Below, piece after piece: positions 37,110 through 46,916 of a stretch of 64,000 nucleotides of DNA. The notes under the pieces are model-generated. The model was not told where the DNA came from. It saw nothing but the letters and a program-made list of their open reading frames with translations, and made no database searches. Position 1 is the first letter of the stretch; the number at the start of each line of letters is the position of its first letter. Source of the DNA: Shewanella seohaensis (GTDB taxonomy: Bacteria; Pseudomonadota; Gammaproteobacteria; Enterobacterales; Shewanellaceae); contig NZ_CP104900.1 in assembly GCF_025449215.1 (NCBI RefSeq), positions 372,001 through 436,000 on the forward strand, written 5' to 3'. The position numbers and the translations under genes were made by a program.

Positions 37110-39920
37110 TTATTGATGCTGGCGGCGCCACGCAAAACCACCGAGCAATATCAGGCTAAGCCAACTAAGGCTGCCACCACCGCCGCCACTCGACGTTTCA
37201 GTTGACGTCGTAGGTACTGTCACGGTAACGCTTGAACTGCTGCTTGCTGTAGCGTTTTGAGTATCTTTGACCGTCAGCGTGACAGTGTAAGTGCCCGCGC
37301 GAGTGTAAGTGTGGGTTGGCGATACCGAAGTGCTTGAGGTGCCATCGCCAAAGTTCCATGTATAACTTAGGCTACCAACGCCACCTGCCGAGGTGTTGCT
37401 AAAGTTCACCGTGAGCTGGTTGGCACTGGCACTAAAACCAGCGGTTAAGGGCAAGCTCACCACAAGCGTTTTAGTGGCAGTCGCGATTGTGCCTTTGGCA
37501 TCGGTTACCGTTAAGGTCAGCGTATAGGTTCCTGCATTTGCGTAGGTATAAGTCGCCGACGCTGAAGTGCTGGTCGCTCCCGCAACACCAAAATCCCAAG
37601 CATAAGTGTATGCGCCTTCGCCACCCTCAACCACAGCAGCAACAGTAGCAGTTAAGCCACTTTGGTTCAGACTAATTGCCGCGGTTAAGGGCGTTAACGC
37701 AGGATCGGCATTCGCATTGGCTAAACGGATCACCGCTGTGCTGTTATCACTGGCTTGAGAGACCACTTGCATCGTCAAGCCCAGCTTTTGCAGCACCATC
37801 CCCGACTGAGGTTGGAGCGGCGCACTGTAATCGAAACTATCGTCAAACAGGCTCACAGGCTCAAGATTAGTGTCGCCAAGATATGCCGTTTGTCTTACCG
37901 TACTAAAGGCCGCATCACGGATTTGTACATCGGTAGAATTAGTGCCAATCATATTCTGATCCGCATCAATCACCCCAATCAAACTATGGCCTGGATGATC
38001 AGACACGTTGTTATCGTAGTAACTAAAATCCTCTAACCACAGGAGTACGCCGGGATCAAAACCTTCATTCTTTAATCCGGCATCGACACCATTGTGACTG
38101 CGTAGTTGGATTAAATAGCGGGATGCGGCACCTGGGCGCGTGTTGGTGATCCGGCTGTAACCTGCCAGAGTGGCCTTACCCGCAACCTCGGCATTATCGC
38201 TATAAAACTCATTCGCGCCTTGCTTGATACTGATATTGTCGATGGTGATTCCCGACTCGATTGCGGCCTCATCGGTCACATAGGTCAATTCAATCGTCAC
38301 CGCTTTACCAGCGTAGGCTGATAAATCATATTCCAACCCCACCCAAGCATCACTGCCTACTGCAGTCGAAATACTCGATGATTTACCCGTAATAATATGT
38401 CGAGCACTGTTAATCGCGTTGACGGACTTTGTGTAATTGCCCGCAATCGCCACACCGTTCACTTTGACCTGCATATAGTCGTAGTCGGCTTCAATTTCCC
38501 AACTCGCCTGCATCGCAAGCGTGAGTTTGTCACTCGTCGCCGGCAAATTTGCCGTAAAGCTCATGCTGTTGCTCAGCATATCCCCTTGGCCCGAATAGTA
38601 CTGGTAACTCCCTTGATAGGGTGCTTTAAAGGCTATAGGTGCGGCGGGAAGAGGAATCGATATCTGGTTTACTACGTCTTGATTTGACGCCTGATTCAGT
38701 GTCACTTCCATACCAGATTTAGGAATACTATCTAAGCTGATTTCACGCTCATTCAGCCATTTACCTTTATATTTTTCCTGTAAATAGGAGCGCGCGTAGG
38801 GGCTAAAACCGCTAGGTTTAGTCCCAGGGATGGCACCAGTCCAACTCCCCGAAGACATTAAAGACCAAGCGCCCACGGGAGAACCATCTTTATTGGTGTT
38901 ATCCGTAGTGTCATATTCATCGGGCAAGCCCAGATCGTGGCCAAACTCATGGGTACAGACCCCAGTCGCCGCATCGATTGGTTGAATGGTGTAACCGAAG
39001 AGTTTTTTGGTCGACCCAGGTAGGCTATAACCTTGCGTGGTCTGGTCAACATAGTAACGGTGCGACCAAATCGCGTTGTCCCCTAATTTACCGCCCCCTG
39101 TTTCTTCCCCAATACTCGAGTGGAAAATCATCACATGGTCAATAATGCCATCGGGCTCGTTTAGATTGCCGTTATCATTTAAATCGTATGGATCTTCAAT
39201 ATCATAGGTTGCGAGTTCCGCCGCAGACATATTGGCTACCGCTTGGCTCACCGCCTCTTTAACCAGCTCAGTCACATGGGCATCACTACCCGTATCGGCA
39301 TCATTCGCACCATAGTAATCGGCATTTTGGCTTGCGGTATACCAACCTTTAACATCGCCCGTGAAGAAGAAGGTCTTGCCTGAAACCGCTTGATAATACT
39401 GATAAGCCGAGTCTAAATTCTGGTTTTGCGGCCCCGTAAAGCCAGTGGTGGAGAAGAGTAAATTTTTATAGTGAGACGCAGGGTAACTTGAGTAATACAT
39501 GTCGGTATCACTCGCCGTTAAACCATTGTTGTTATACTTTAAATCAGGAAAATCAATCAGTACGGTTAATACCTTCACCGTTTTGGTCACGTCGGCATCC
39601 GCTAACACCCGCTGTGCGGGCGCGCGCATCATCGCCGTCGACTTCACTTTTTGCAGCCTGTCATGCTCGGCTTCAACCACCATTCTCGGCTCTTTGGGCT
39701 GGGCTAGGCTGGCACGGGCAATATAGGCTTCAACGGCCGCTTGCTTAACGCTGTCGCTGGCATCTGCGGAGACTTCGCCCCGCTTGATCAACCAATAAAG
39801 GATCCTTTCTTTATTAATGACCCCTGCATCCGCTGGCGTATGATTGGGCGCCGCAATACTAGCGCCACTCAGCAAGGCCAACATCAATCCTAACGCTGTG
39901 ATACTTTTTGAACTTCGCAT
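37110..39920 (-). CDS. Secreted M6 metalloprotease with PKD repeats and GlyGly-CTERM
   Basis: About 936 residues from ATG 39920 (AAGGAAG six to eight bases upstream; an in-frame ATG at 39956 lacks a site). Signal peptide 1-24, propeptide, then an M6 (immune inhibitor A-like) catalytic domain with the zinc motif HEFGHDLGLPDEYD. A beta-sandwich region with DNISIK follows, then two PKD domains (YAWDFGV; YTWNFGDGTSS). The C-terminal 25 residues have the GlyGly-CTERM form: SSGGGGGS, a short helix WLSLILLGGF and basic WRRQ. This tail is processed by rhombosortase and leads proteins out via type II secretion. Likely a secreted or surface protease. Confidence 0.9.
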   Translation of the reverse strand: MRSSKSITALGLMLALLSGASIAAPNHTPADAGVINKERILYWLIKRGEVSADASDSVKQAAVEAYIARASLAQPKEPRMVVEAEHDRLQKVKSTAMMRAPAQRVLADADVTKTVKVLTVLIDFPDLKYNNNGLTASDTDMYYSSYPASHYKNLLFSTTGFTGPQNQNLDSAYQYYQAVSGKTFFFTGDVKGWYTASQNADYYGANDADTGSDAHVTELVKEAVSQAVANMSAAELATYDIEDPYDLNDNGNLNEPDGIIDHVMIFHSSIGEETGGGKLGDNAIWSHRYYVDQTTQGYSLPGSTKKLFGYTIQPIDAATGVCTHEFGHDLGLPDEYDTTDNTNKDGSPVGAWSLMSSGSWTGAIPGTKPSGFSPYARSYLQEKYKGKWLNEREISLDSIPKSGMEVTLNQASNQDVVNQISIPLPAAPIAFKAPYQGSYQYYSGQGDMLSNSMSFTANLPATSDKLTLAMQASWEIEADYDYMQVKVNGVAIAGNYTKSVNAINSARHIITGKSSSISTAVGSDAWVGLEYDLSAYAGKAVTIELTYVTDEAAIESGITIDNISIKQGANEFYSDNAEVAGKATLAGYSRITNTRPGAASRYLIQLRSHNGVDAGLKNEGFDPGVLLWLEDFSYYDNNVSDHPGHSLIGVIDADQNMIGTNSTDVQIRDAAFSTVRQTAYLGDTNLEPVSLFDDSFDYSAPLQPQSGMVLQKLGLTMQVVSQASDNSTAVIRLANANADPALTPLTAAISLNQSGLTATVAAVVEGGEGAYTYAWDFGVAGATSTSASATYTYANAGTYTLTLTVTDAKGTIATATKTLVVSLPLTAGFSASANQLTVNFSNTSAGGVGSLSYTWNFGDGTSSTSVSPTHTYTRAGTYTVTLTVKDTQNATASSSSSVTVTVPTTSTETSSGGGGGSLSWLSLILLGGFAWRRQHQ

Positions 39921-40162
39921 TACTCTTCCTTCCGTCACAATGTGCGCTGTAGCCAAGCTATTTTCTAAGGCTAGTGCCTATTTGCTCTATGGCAAGTTTG
40001 TTTTTAGCGGCTCACTATCTTGAATACCTTCCCCACTTTCGAGGGATGTAAAACCATATCAGGACTACTTTTGCGTAACAACTTGATACATTCAGGGATG
40101 AGATTCTTTTTATGTTTTGTCAGCCGTTATTCAGCAAACAGGCCTCATCGCCCCTTAGACAT

Positions 40163-40196
40163 AAAAAAACCGCATTAACGGGCGTCAATGCGGTTC
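40163..40196 (-). terminator. Intrinsic terminator
   Basis: Read leftwards, AACCGCATT...AATGCGGTT is followed by TTTTTT. It ends the marC transcript. Confidence 0.82.
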
Positions 40197-40215
40197 TTGC
40201 AAAACAGAGCTAGGT

Positions 40216-40809
40216 TTAGCTGGCGGTTTTCATATAGTTTGAAACCCCATCGAGGAACATTTGCACCGAGATCATCACCAGTACCATTCCCATCAAGCGC
40301 TCAACTGCCGTTAAGCCTTTTTCACCCAGCATACGGGTAAAAAGCTTATAGAACATTAGGATAACCGCACTCGCGCCCCACGCAGACACTAGCGCAATCG
40401 TCCAGTCACCCATGCGAGTGCTGTCGGTGTGCGCGAGTAAAATAAGCGCAGCCAAAATCGACGGCCCTGCCATCAACGGAATGGCCATAGGGACAATAAA
40501 GGGTTCCTCTCCCGCCGCAAGACCCACCACGCCGCCCGGCTGAGGGAAAATCATTCGAATGGCGATCAGGAATAGAATAATCCCGCCAGCAATACTGACT
40601 GACTCTGAACGCAGATTTAAGAAACTGAGGATGGCTTCGCCGGCATACAGGAAGGCCAACATGATCAATAATGCAAAAATCAGCTCACGGATCAAAACCC
40701 TACGACGCTTTTTCGGGTCGATATGCCTTAAAATCGACGCGAAAATCGGTAAATTACCGAGGGGATCCATGATCAAAAACAACATTACCGCAGCAGAAAA
40801 TATATCCAT
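40216..40809 (-). CDS. MarC family inner-membrane protein (YhgN-like)
   Basis: 197 residues with six hydrophobic helices. MarC/UPF0056 marks: FLIMDPLGNLPIFASIL at the N-terminus and the second half-repeat VPMAIPLMAGPSILAALILL. The family was once linked to multiple antibiotic resistance, later discounted; transport role unproven. Length is normal. It has its own terminator. Confidence 0.9.
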   Translation of the reverse strand: MDIFSAAVMLFLIMDPLGNLPIFASILRHIDPKKRRRVLIRELIFALLIMLAFLYAGEAILSFLNLRSESVSIAGGIILFLIAIRMIFPQPGGVVGLAAGEEPFIVPMAIPLMAGPSILAALILLAHTDSTRMGDWTIALVSAWGASAVILMFYKLFTRMLGEKGLTAVERLMGMVLVMISVQMFLDGVSNYMKTAS

Positions 40810-41102
40810 TTAACGTTATCAACACCCAAGCCAACATGAGCCGATATTGTATAACTTTTTCGCGTTACAGATGTGAAAAATTATCTATAAAATTCCTAAT
40901 GATGGCCCTAAGCCAGCATGCCATTGTCAATTTGCCACCGACAAATACCAAGCGCACTGAGATTACGCCCTCGAGCGTTAAAGGGATTTCTGCGCCTGCA
41001 ATGAGAGGTAAATGTCACTTTAGTAAATTGCCAGTAAGTCGCTGCTCATTTTGATTACAACTGGTATACTATGGCGTTTTTTCAGCAAAATTCGTGGAAT
41101 CC

Positions 41103-42746
41103 ATGCTCTATCTTCTCGCTAGCTGTATCGCACTATTAATCGGACCACTGTTTTATCGCTACTTTTCATCGGGCAGCGGCTTACAGAAGGGACTCGATGG
41201 CTTTATCTTCGTCTCTTTAGGCGGGCTAGTGCTGATCCATATTTTGCCTGAATTGCTCGAGCATGGTGGCCTATTGGCCATCGTCTTTGTCGTCCTCGGC
41301 CTCTGGGGACCGACCGCCAGCGAACGCTTATTCCATCGCTACTCAGAGATCACCCATAATCTCACCCTATCACTCGGGATTGGCGGTCTTTTACTGCATA
41401 CCATCACAGATGGTGGCGCTATGGTGCTGGCGCAGCAGGATGGCAATTCCAGCCTATTAGCGCTCGGGGTGATATTGCACCGACTACCCGTGGGTCTCGC
41501 CATTTGGTGGTTACTCAAACCTCAAGTTGGCACCCGTTGGGCGAGTTTGGTATTAGTCGCCATGATGCTGCTCACTGGCGTGGGTTATTTCGCGGGCGAG
41601 CAATTATTATCCCAACTCAGTTTAGATAATACCGTTTATTTACAAGCCTTTGTGACAGGTTCAATCCTGCACGTCGTGCTGCATCAACCCCATGGTCAAC
41701 ACGACACTGATAAGCAAGGCCAGTATGAATATCAGGCCGGTATCGGCAGTTTACTGGGGATTGGATTGTTGATGGTGCTGTTACTGATGGATTCTGGCGG
41801 CCATGAACATGCCCACCACGATCACAGCACCGAACAGCTAACCACTTGGTTAATGACCATAGCGCCGGTACTTTTACTCAGCTATGCCGCGGCCGCGCTG
41901 CGGTTCCAACTAGGGTTAACTCCGCAGGATAACAGCCTTGCTCGCCGTTGGTTCCAACGCTTAGCGGGCCCAGAGGCACTTGTGCTCACCGCGCTACTGC
42001 TTGGCCCTTGGCTGGCACTATTCCAGCTACTCGTGGTGTTTATTATGAGTGCTTATCTGGCCCATGCTCGGGTCGAGATAACCGATCCCCACAGCAAGTT
42101 GCCCAACAATGCGCTGCGCTTTGGCTTTGCCCATCTGGTTGATCGCAGTGCCCCTTGGGTGCTCCTCAGCCTAGTGCTAGTCAATCTGATCGGCCATCCT
42201 TCGGTACCGTTAAGCAATCCTATGTTGCAGATTGCCGTACTCTTGTTGGTCTTTTTACCTATGCGCTTCTGTAACTTAGGCGCAGCAGTACTGTCGATTG
42301 CCCTCGCCTACAGCGGCTGGAGCCCTATTGCCATCATACTGCCTCTGATTGCAGCGCCCGTACTGAACATCGCCCAACTTAAACTCATGAGCTGGCCACA
42401 GCGCGGTGTTTTACTGGCGATAATTGCCATCGCCCTCGTTGCCGCTATCAGGTTACCTATGTGGTTCTCTTTAATCACCTTGCCTGAGGCGATTAACTTG
42501 GCCGCCTTGCTGGTTCTATCAGGCTTATTTGCCGCGAGCTTACTGCGCCTAGGGCCACGTAAGTTCTTACGCCGCTTGATGATGTTAAAACCGGCTAGCC
42601 ATGGTCATCATCACGGCCATGACCATGACCATGCACACGCGCATACCTCAGCAGCAGAAACCGCCCATAGTCACAGCCATACACACTCTCATTCACATCA
42701 GAGTGGCGGCCACAGCCATAGCGATGCAAATAAGCACCATCACTAG
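41103..42746 (+). CDS. ZIP-like metal transporter with His-rich tail
   Basis: About 547 residues from ATG 41103 (an in-frame GTG nine bases earlier is possible). The first ~240 residues have ZIP-like helices with weak copies of the metal motifs, HTITDGG and HRLPVGLAIW, followed by a His-rich loop (GGHEHAHHDH). A second set of about eight helices follows, unlike normal ZIP proteins and perhaps a permease-type domain. The C-terminus is a cytoplasmic tail very rich in His, Ser and Asp (HGHHHGHDHDHAHAH and on). Inner membrane; probably binds Zn2+, Ni2+ or Co2+. Twice normal ZIP length. Confidence 0.72.
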   Translation: MLYLLASCIALLIGPLFYRYFSSGSGLQKGLDGFIFVSLGGLVLIHILPELLEHGGLLAIVFVVLGLWGPTASERLFHRYSEITHNLTLSLGIGGLLLHTITDGGAMVLAQQDGNSSLLALGVILHRLPVGLAIWWLLKPQVGTRWASLVLVAMMLLTGVGYFAGEQLLSQLSLDNTVYLQAFVTGSILHVVLHQPHGQHDTDKQGQYEYQAGIGSLLGIGLLMVLLLMDSGGHEHAHHDHSTEQLTTWLMTIAPVLLLSYAAAALRFQLGLTPQDNSLARRWFQRLAGPEALVLTALLLGPWLALFQLLVVFIMSAYLAHARVEITDPHSKLPNNALRFGFAHLVDRSAPWVLLSLVLVNLIGHPSVPLSNPMLQIAVLLLVFLPMRFCNLGAAVLSIALAYSGWSPIAIILPLIAAPVLNIAQLKLMSWPQRGVLLAIIAIALVAAIRLPMWFSLITLPEAINLAALLVLSGLFAASLLRLGPRKFLRRLMMLKPASHGHHHGHDHDHAHAHTSAAETAHSHSHTHSHSHQSGGHSHSDANKHHH

Positions 42747-42766
42747 CACTGTTCATTTGCCGATAG

Positions 42767-42808
42767 ACAGGCTAAGTTAATCCTACTCCTAGGATAAATT
42801 TAGCCTGT
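42767..42808 (+). promoter_or_regulatory. Long hairpin abutting next start codon
   Basis: ACAGGCTAAGTTAATCCTA pairs with TAGGATAAATTTAGCCTGT with few mismatches. The ATG at 42810 comes one base later, so the hairpin must affect initiation or end the upstream transcript. Confidence 0.5.
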
Positions 42809-42809
42809 T

Positions 42810-43609
42810 ATGTGCATACTCTTTGTCGCCCTTAAAACACATCCCCAGTATCCACTGATCATTTGCGCCAATCGGGATGAGTTTCACCACAGACCCACAG
42901 CACCAGCACAATTTTGGCCACCGGAGCAGAATATGCTCGCGGGCAAAGATTTGCAGGCGGGGGCACTTGGTTTGGGGTCAATAAACAGGGGCAAATTGCG
43001 GGAGTCACTAACCTAAGGGTAGCGCAAAAATCCCAAGAGCCGATGCGCAGCCGCGGCGAGCTGATCATTAAAGCCTTAAGCTCGGGTTCGCTTATCTGCC
43101 CTAACTGGCTTGAGGAGCACGCCGAAGATTATCAGCCATTTAATCTCGTGTTTGGCCAAGGTACTAATCTCTATTGTTTTAACAGTCTTAAGCGGAACAC
43201 GGTAAAACTCACGGCAGGATTCCACGCCATTAGCAATGGCGCGCTTGATGATATCTGGCCGAAAATGGCTAAAGGCCAACGCTCGCTCGAGGCCCTCATC
43301 CAACAATCGGGGCCACTTGAGCTAGAGTCGCTCATTCAGTTAATGCAGGATGATTCGCGACCAGAGGATAACGAGCTACCCGACACGGGCGTCGGGCTAG
43401 AGTGGGAACGCCGACTAGCAGCAATTTATATTCGTCACCCCGACTACGGCACCCGCTCCACTAGCATTTTACTGCAAAATGCCCAAGGGGAAGTCCAATT
43501 TACCGAGGTAAGATATGACGGTAAGGGCCGACGACTGGGACAGCAGGATTTCCACTTTACCCTGCCGTCGCAATTACCTAAAGAGCCGGACTGTCTCGCC
43601 CACTTTTAG
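42810..43609 (+). CDS. NRDE/TANGO2 family protein (frameshifted)
   Basis: The first frame reads MCILFVALKTHPQYPLIICANRDEF, the family's N-terminal signature (Cys-2 possible nucleophile of an Ntn-type fold, and NRDE). It is lost at the G-run 42959-42963; one more G gives DLQAGGTWFGVNKQG and a total of about 266 residues to the stop at 43609. Later family features: GELI, SNGALDDIWPK and STSILLQ. Eukaryotic TANGO2 affects Golgi and heme or lipid handling; the bacterial role is unknown. Cytoplasmic. A stable hairpin sits directly before the start. Confidence 0.82.
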
Positions 43610-43632
43610 CTTGCTCGTCCGAGATCAGTGTA

Positions 43633-44082
43633 TCAGTCCGAACTGTGGTCCATAGTGATCACCCAGCGGTCATCAATTTTTTCCACCAGCAGGGTAAACA
43701 CCCCCGTGGGCGCATCCTTTTGCCGCTTTAAATCCCAACGTCCTACGACCATAGCGGCGTAGTTACTAAGCATTTTGATTTCTTTGATGGTGAACTTCAG
43801 CTCACCTAAAGCCTCTTTATTCGGATAGTTTTTCTTGTAGGCGGCAAGGGTTTCATCCCAGCCGTAACGAAACTTTCCATTAGAGACAAATCTAAGCTGT
43901 TCGCTCTTCCAATAACCCTGCATGTAAGCGTCAAGATCGCCGCGGTTCCACGCATCTTCCTGACCTTTTAGCATTTGGGCAATGTCATCCGTCGGCACCG
44001 CACTCACCTGCCCGACAAACAGCAACATCAGTACCGCGAGGCACTGTAAAATGTGTTTTTTCATCAATCCCTGTCGCAACAT
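43633..44082 (-). CDS. Exported SnoaL/DUF4440-like protein
   Basis: About 149 residues from ATG 44082, picked because GGGGAG lies eight bases upstream. Signal peptide with core ILQCLAVLMLLFVG and cleavage after VSA. The mature part has the NTF2-like pattern of DUF4440/SnoaL: MLKGQEDAWNRGDLDAYMQGYW, YGWDETLAAYKK, and the closing strands GVFTLLVEKIDDRWVITMDHSS. Probably binds a small ligand in the periplasm or is structural; no enzyme assigned. Confidence 0.82.
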   Translation of the reverse strand: MLRQGLMKKHILQCLAVLMLLFVGQVSAVPTDDIAQMLKGQEDAWNRGDLDAYMQGYWKSEQLRFVSNGKFRYGWDETLAAYKKNYPNKEALGELKFTIKEIKMLSNYAAMVVGRWDLKRQKDAPTGVFTLLVEKIDDRWVITMDHSSD

Positions 44083-44210
44083 AGTATCGCTCCCCAACTA
44101 TCAGGTTAGACTGTACTATAACCAAATTGGCGCAGACTATCTTGTCAAAGCCGATTTATAATTAAAAAAGCTGATGATATTATTCATTTTTCGACTCTGA
44201 GCACCAAATT

Positions 44211-44771
44211 ATGTTTACACATTTATGCCGCTGGCTACTCAAAATTTCAGGCTGGCAAATCCAAGGGCAGTTACCCTCTCAGGCCAAATACATTGTGATT
44301 GTTGCACCACACACCAGTAACTGGGACTTTATCATCGGCGTGCTCGCCCGCGGCGCCTTAAACACCCGTATACACTTCCTCGGTAAGCATCAGTTGTTTA
44401 TTCCGCCTTGGGGTTGGTTCTTCCGCGCTATCGGTGGCAGCCCTGTGGATAGGCGTAAAAACAATAATTTAGTCGATGCTGCCGTGCAGTTGTTTGCCAC
44501 TCATCCCGACTATAAACTCGCGCTAGCCCCCGAAGGTACTCGCAGCCCAGTGACCCGCTGGAAATGCGGCTTCTACCATATCGCCTCCAAGGCGCAGGTA
44601 CCCATAGTGCCTGTGGGCTTAGACTTTGCCCGTAAGGCCGTGGTGATCCAGCCGCCACTGCAACCAAAAGAAATAGAGCAAGATATGGCAGAAATCCTCC
44701 GTTTTTACCGCAGTATTAAAGGGCGTCATCCCAAAACGATCCCCGACTATATGCCAGACAACAGACGTTAA
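44211..44771 (+). CDS. PlsC-type 1-acyl-glycerol-3-phosphate acyltransferase-like
   Basis: 186 residues, shorter than true PlsC. Acyltransferase blocks: HTSNWD (block I, variant of HxxxxD), FRAIGGSPVDR (block II), APEGTRSP (block III) and VPIVPVGLD (block IV). It likely transfers acyl groups to a lipid at the inner face of the membrane. The LysE gene follows 26 bases later. Confidence 0.88.
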   Translation: MFTHLCRWLLKISGWQIQGQLPSQAKYIVIVAPHTSNWDFIIGVLARGALNTRIHFLGKHQLFIPPWGWFFRAIGGSPVDRRKNNNLVDAAVQLFATHPDYKLALAPEGTRSPVTRWKCGFYHIASKAQVPIVPVGLDFARKAVVIQPPLQPKEIEQDMAEILRFYRSIKGRHPKTIPDYMPDNRR

Positions 44772-44796
44772 TGCTTGAGGAATTACGGAGTAAAAC

Positions 44797-45419
44797 ATGC
44801 AGACCGAGACTTGGTTACTCTATCTTTTTGCGATTGTTTTGATTGGGATTTCCCCGGGCCTATCGCCATGTTGTCTATGTCCCACGGCATTCATTTCGGT
44901 AAAAAACGTAGCATAGCCACAGGGCTTGGCAGTGTCAGCGCCGCGCTGGTGCTGATGGCGGCTTCGGCGGCAGGATTAGGCGCCATTATCAGCGCCTCGG
45001 AATACGGCTTTAGCTTGCTCAAATGGTGCGGCGCCGCCTATCTGGTGTTTTTGGGCATTAAACTCGTGCTCACCAAGTCGCAGGAGCAAAAGCTGGAAGT
45101 GACGAAAACCGAAGGAAAAGGGACTGCTAAACAACTCTATAAACAGGCATTTTTAGTAGGGATCAGCAATCCTAAGGACTTACTATTTTTTGCGGCGTTA
45201 TTTCCACAATTTATTGATTTAACCGCCCCACAAATGCCGCAACTGACGATTCTTGCCCTCACTTGGGCGCTGGTCGATTTTAGCTTTGTGATGCTGTACG
45301 CCTCTATGGCCAATGTGCTGGCCCCGAGCCTAAAGGCCAGCAACAAACTGCATTGGTTTGACCGTACCAGCGGCGGCGTGTTTCTCACCCTCGCCGCCAT
45401 CTTAGTCAGTCGGGATTAG
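44797..45419 (+). CDS. LysE/RhtB family amino-acid exporter (frameshifted)
   Basis: Start ATG 44797 with ACGGAG upstream. About 20 codons in (YLFAIVLIGISPG), the frame is lost at GGGCC (44858-44860); one more C restores ISPGPIAMLSMSHGIHFG, the invariant LysE motif, and about 207 residues with six helices (then KQAFLVGISNPKDLLFFAALFPQF). An inner-membrane exporter of amino acids or similar; substrate unknown. The stop overlaps the stop of the convergent MscS gene by four bases. Confidence 0.87.
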
Positions 45420-46684
45420 CCCTCGACTTTCACCGATTTTAGACTGCGGATATCGTTGCCCGTCGGCGCTTGAAAGGCCTGTAAACCAAACTCGGGTAAC
45501 ACGGCAAAGATATGATCGAAGATATCCGCTTGTATCGCCTCATAAAAAGCCCAACGTGTATCATTGGTAAAGATATAAATCTCAATCGGCAAACCTTCGG
45601 TCGTGGGAGCCAGTTGGCGCACCATCAGTGTCATATCTTTGTGCACTTTATCATGGCGTTGCAGGTACTCCTGCAAATAAGCGCGGAAGGTGCCAACGTT
45701 GGTCAAATGGCGGCCATTGACCTTCATATCCAGATCCGACACTTTGGCATTCGACTCTTGGATCTCGCTGATTTTGGCGGGGAAATATTCTTTCAAGCAA
45801 TTGATTTTACTGAGTCGACTACGCTCTTCCTCGGTTAAAAACTTAATGCTGTTGATATCGATATTGACCGCACGCTTGATACGGCGACCTCCCGACTCCG
45901 ACATACCTCGCCAGTTACGAAACGCATCCGACACTAAGGCATAGGCGGGGATCATAGTGATGGTCTTGTCCCAGTTACGCACTTTGACCGTAGTTAAAGA
46001 CACTTCCTCCACCGCGCCGTCGGCGCCGTACTTGTCCATCTGGATCCAGTCGCCCTTGCTGACCATACGGTTAGCCGCCAGCTGGATCCCCGCCACGAAG
46101 CCTAAAATGGTGTCGCGGAACACTAACATCACAAAACCCGTTGCCACACCTAAACCGCTGAGGAAGTACACGGGTGATTGATCCGCCAGTACGGAAATCG
46201 ACACGATCAGACCGACAAAGAACAGGAACAGTTTAATCAGCTGCACAAAGCTTTTTACCGGCAAGCGGCGGCTGACCAAATTGACATCGGAAATCTCATT
46301 AACCGCATCTAGCCCAGCGTAAATGGCGCGGATCATCAGGATCACCAGCCAAATACTCAATAGACGGTCGACCAAACTGCTGAGTACGGGATGCTCGGTT
46401 AAGGTAATAGGCACCAGAAGGTTTAATACGATAGCGGGCACTAACATTGCCAGCTTTTCCAGCACCCGGTAACGCATAAATACGTCATCCCAAGTTGCCT
46501 TGGAGCGCAGGATCACCATGTTGACCGCACGGATCACCCCGCGGCGCATAATAAAATAGGCGATGGCCGCCACCAGCACACAGGCAAGCAGCATAATGCT
46601 GGTCGATATGCCGTCGGATGGTTGGCTGTCGATCCCGATACTCGATAACCAGTTCGAGATTTGAAGGCGAATTTCTTGATCCAC
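45416..46684 (-). CDS. MscS-family mechanosensitive channel (YbdG-like)
   Basis: 422 residues. About five hydrophobic helices in the first 180 residues, then the MscS pore helix and beta domain: GLGVATGFVMLVFRDTILGFVAGIQLAANRMVSKGDWIQM, with VEEVSLTTVKVRNWDKTITMIPAYALVSDAFRNW. This matches the larger YbdG-type branch rather than MscS proper. It opens under hypo-osmotic stress to release solutes. Start at ATG 46684 with a TAGGAG-like site upstream. Confidence 0.9.
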   Translation of the reverse strand: MDQEIRLQISNWLSSIGIDSQPSDGISTSIMLLACVLVAAIAYFIMRRGVIRAVNMVILRSKATWDDVFMRYRVLEKLAMLVPAIVLNLLVPITLTEHPVLSSLVDRLLSIWLVILMIRAIYAGLDAVNEISDVNLVSRRLPVKSFVQLIKLFLFFVGLIVSISVLADQSPVYFLSGLGVATGFVMLVFRDTILGFVAGIQLAANRMVSKGDWIQMDKYGADGAVEEVSLTTVKVRNWDKTITMIPAYALVSDAFRNWRGMSESGGRRIKRAVNIDINSIKFLTEEERSRLSKINCLKEYFPAKISEIQESNAKVSDLDMKVNGRHLTNVGTFRAYLQEYLQRHDKVHKDMTLMVRQLAPTTEGLPIEIYIFTNDTRWAFYEAIQADIFDHIFAVLPEFGLQAFQAPTGNDIRSLKSVKVEG

Positions 46685-46916
46685 AATCTACTCCTAGAAA
46701 AACGGCTGGGTTATCTGCCCAGGTCAGCCATGCCAAGATAAGGGCTCAAGGTTGCGAGCACATGACGTGTGACTGCGGCATCTGTGCAACAAATATTTCA
46801 CAACCATATATTTTTAAAACGATTTTAGCATCCGAGACCCAGTGCTCAAAGGGCGTATCTATGTAAAATGCCGCATGAGTCTACAACGGCTCCCTTTCGG
46901 CTCGGTTTTACTGCCA

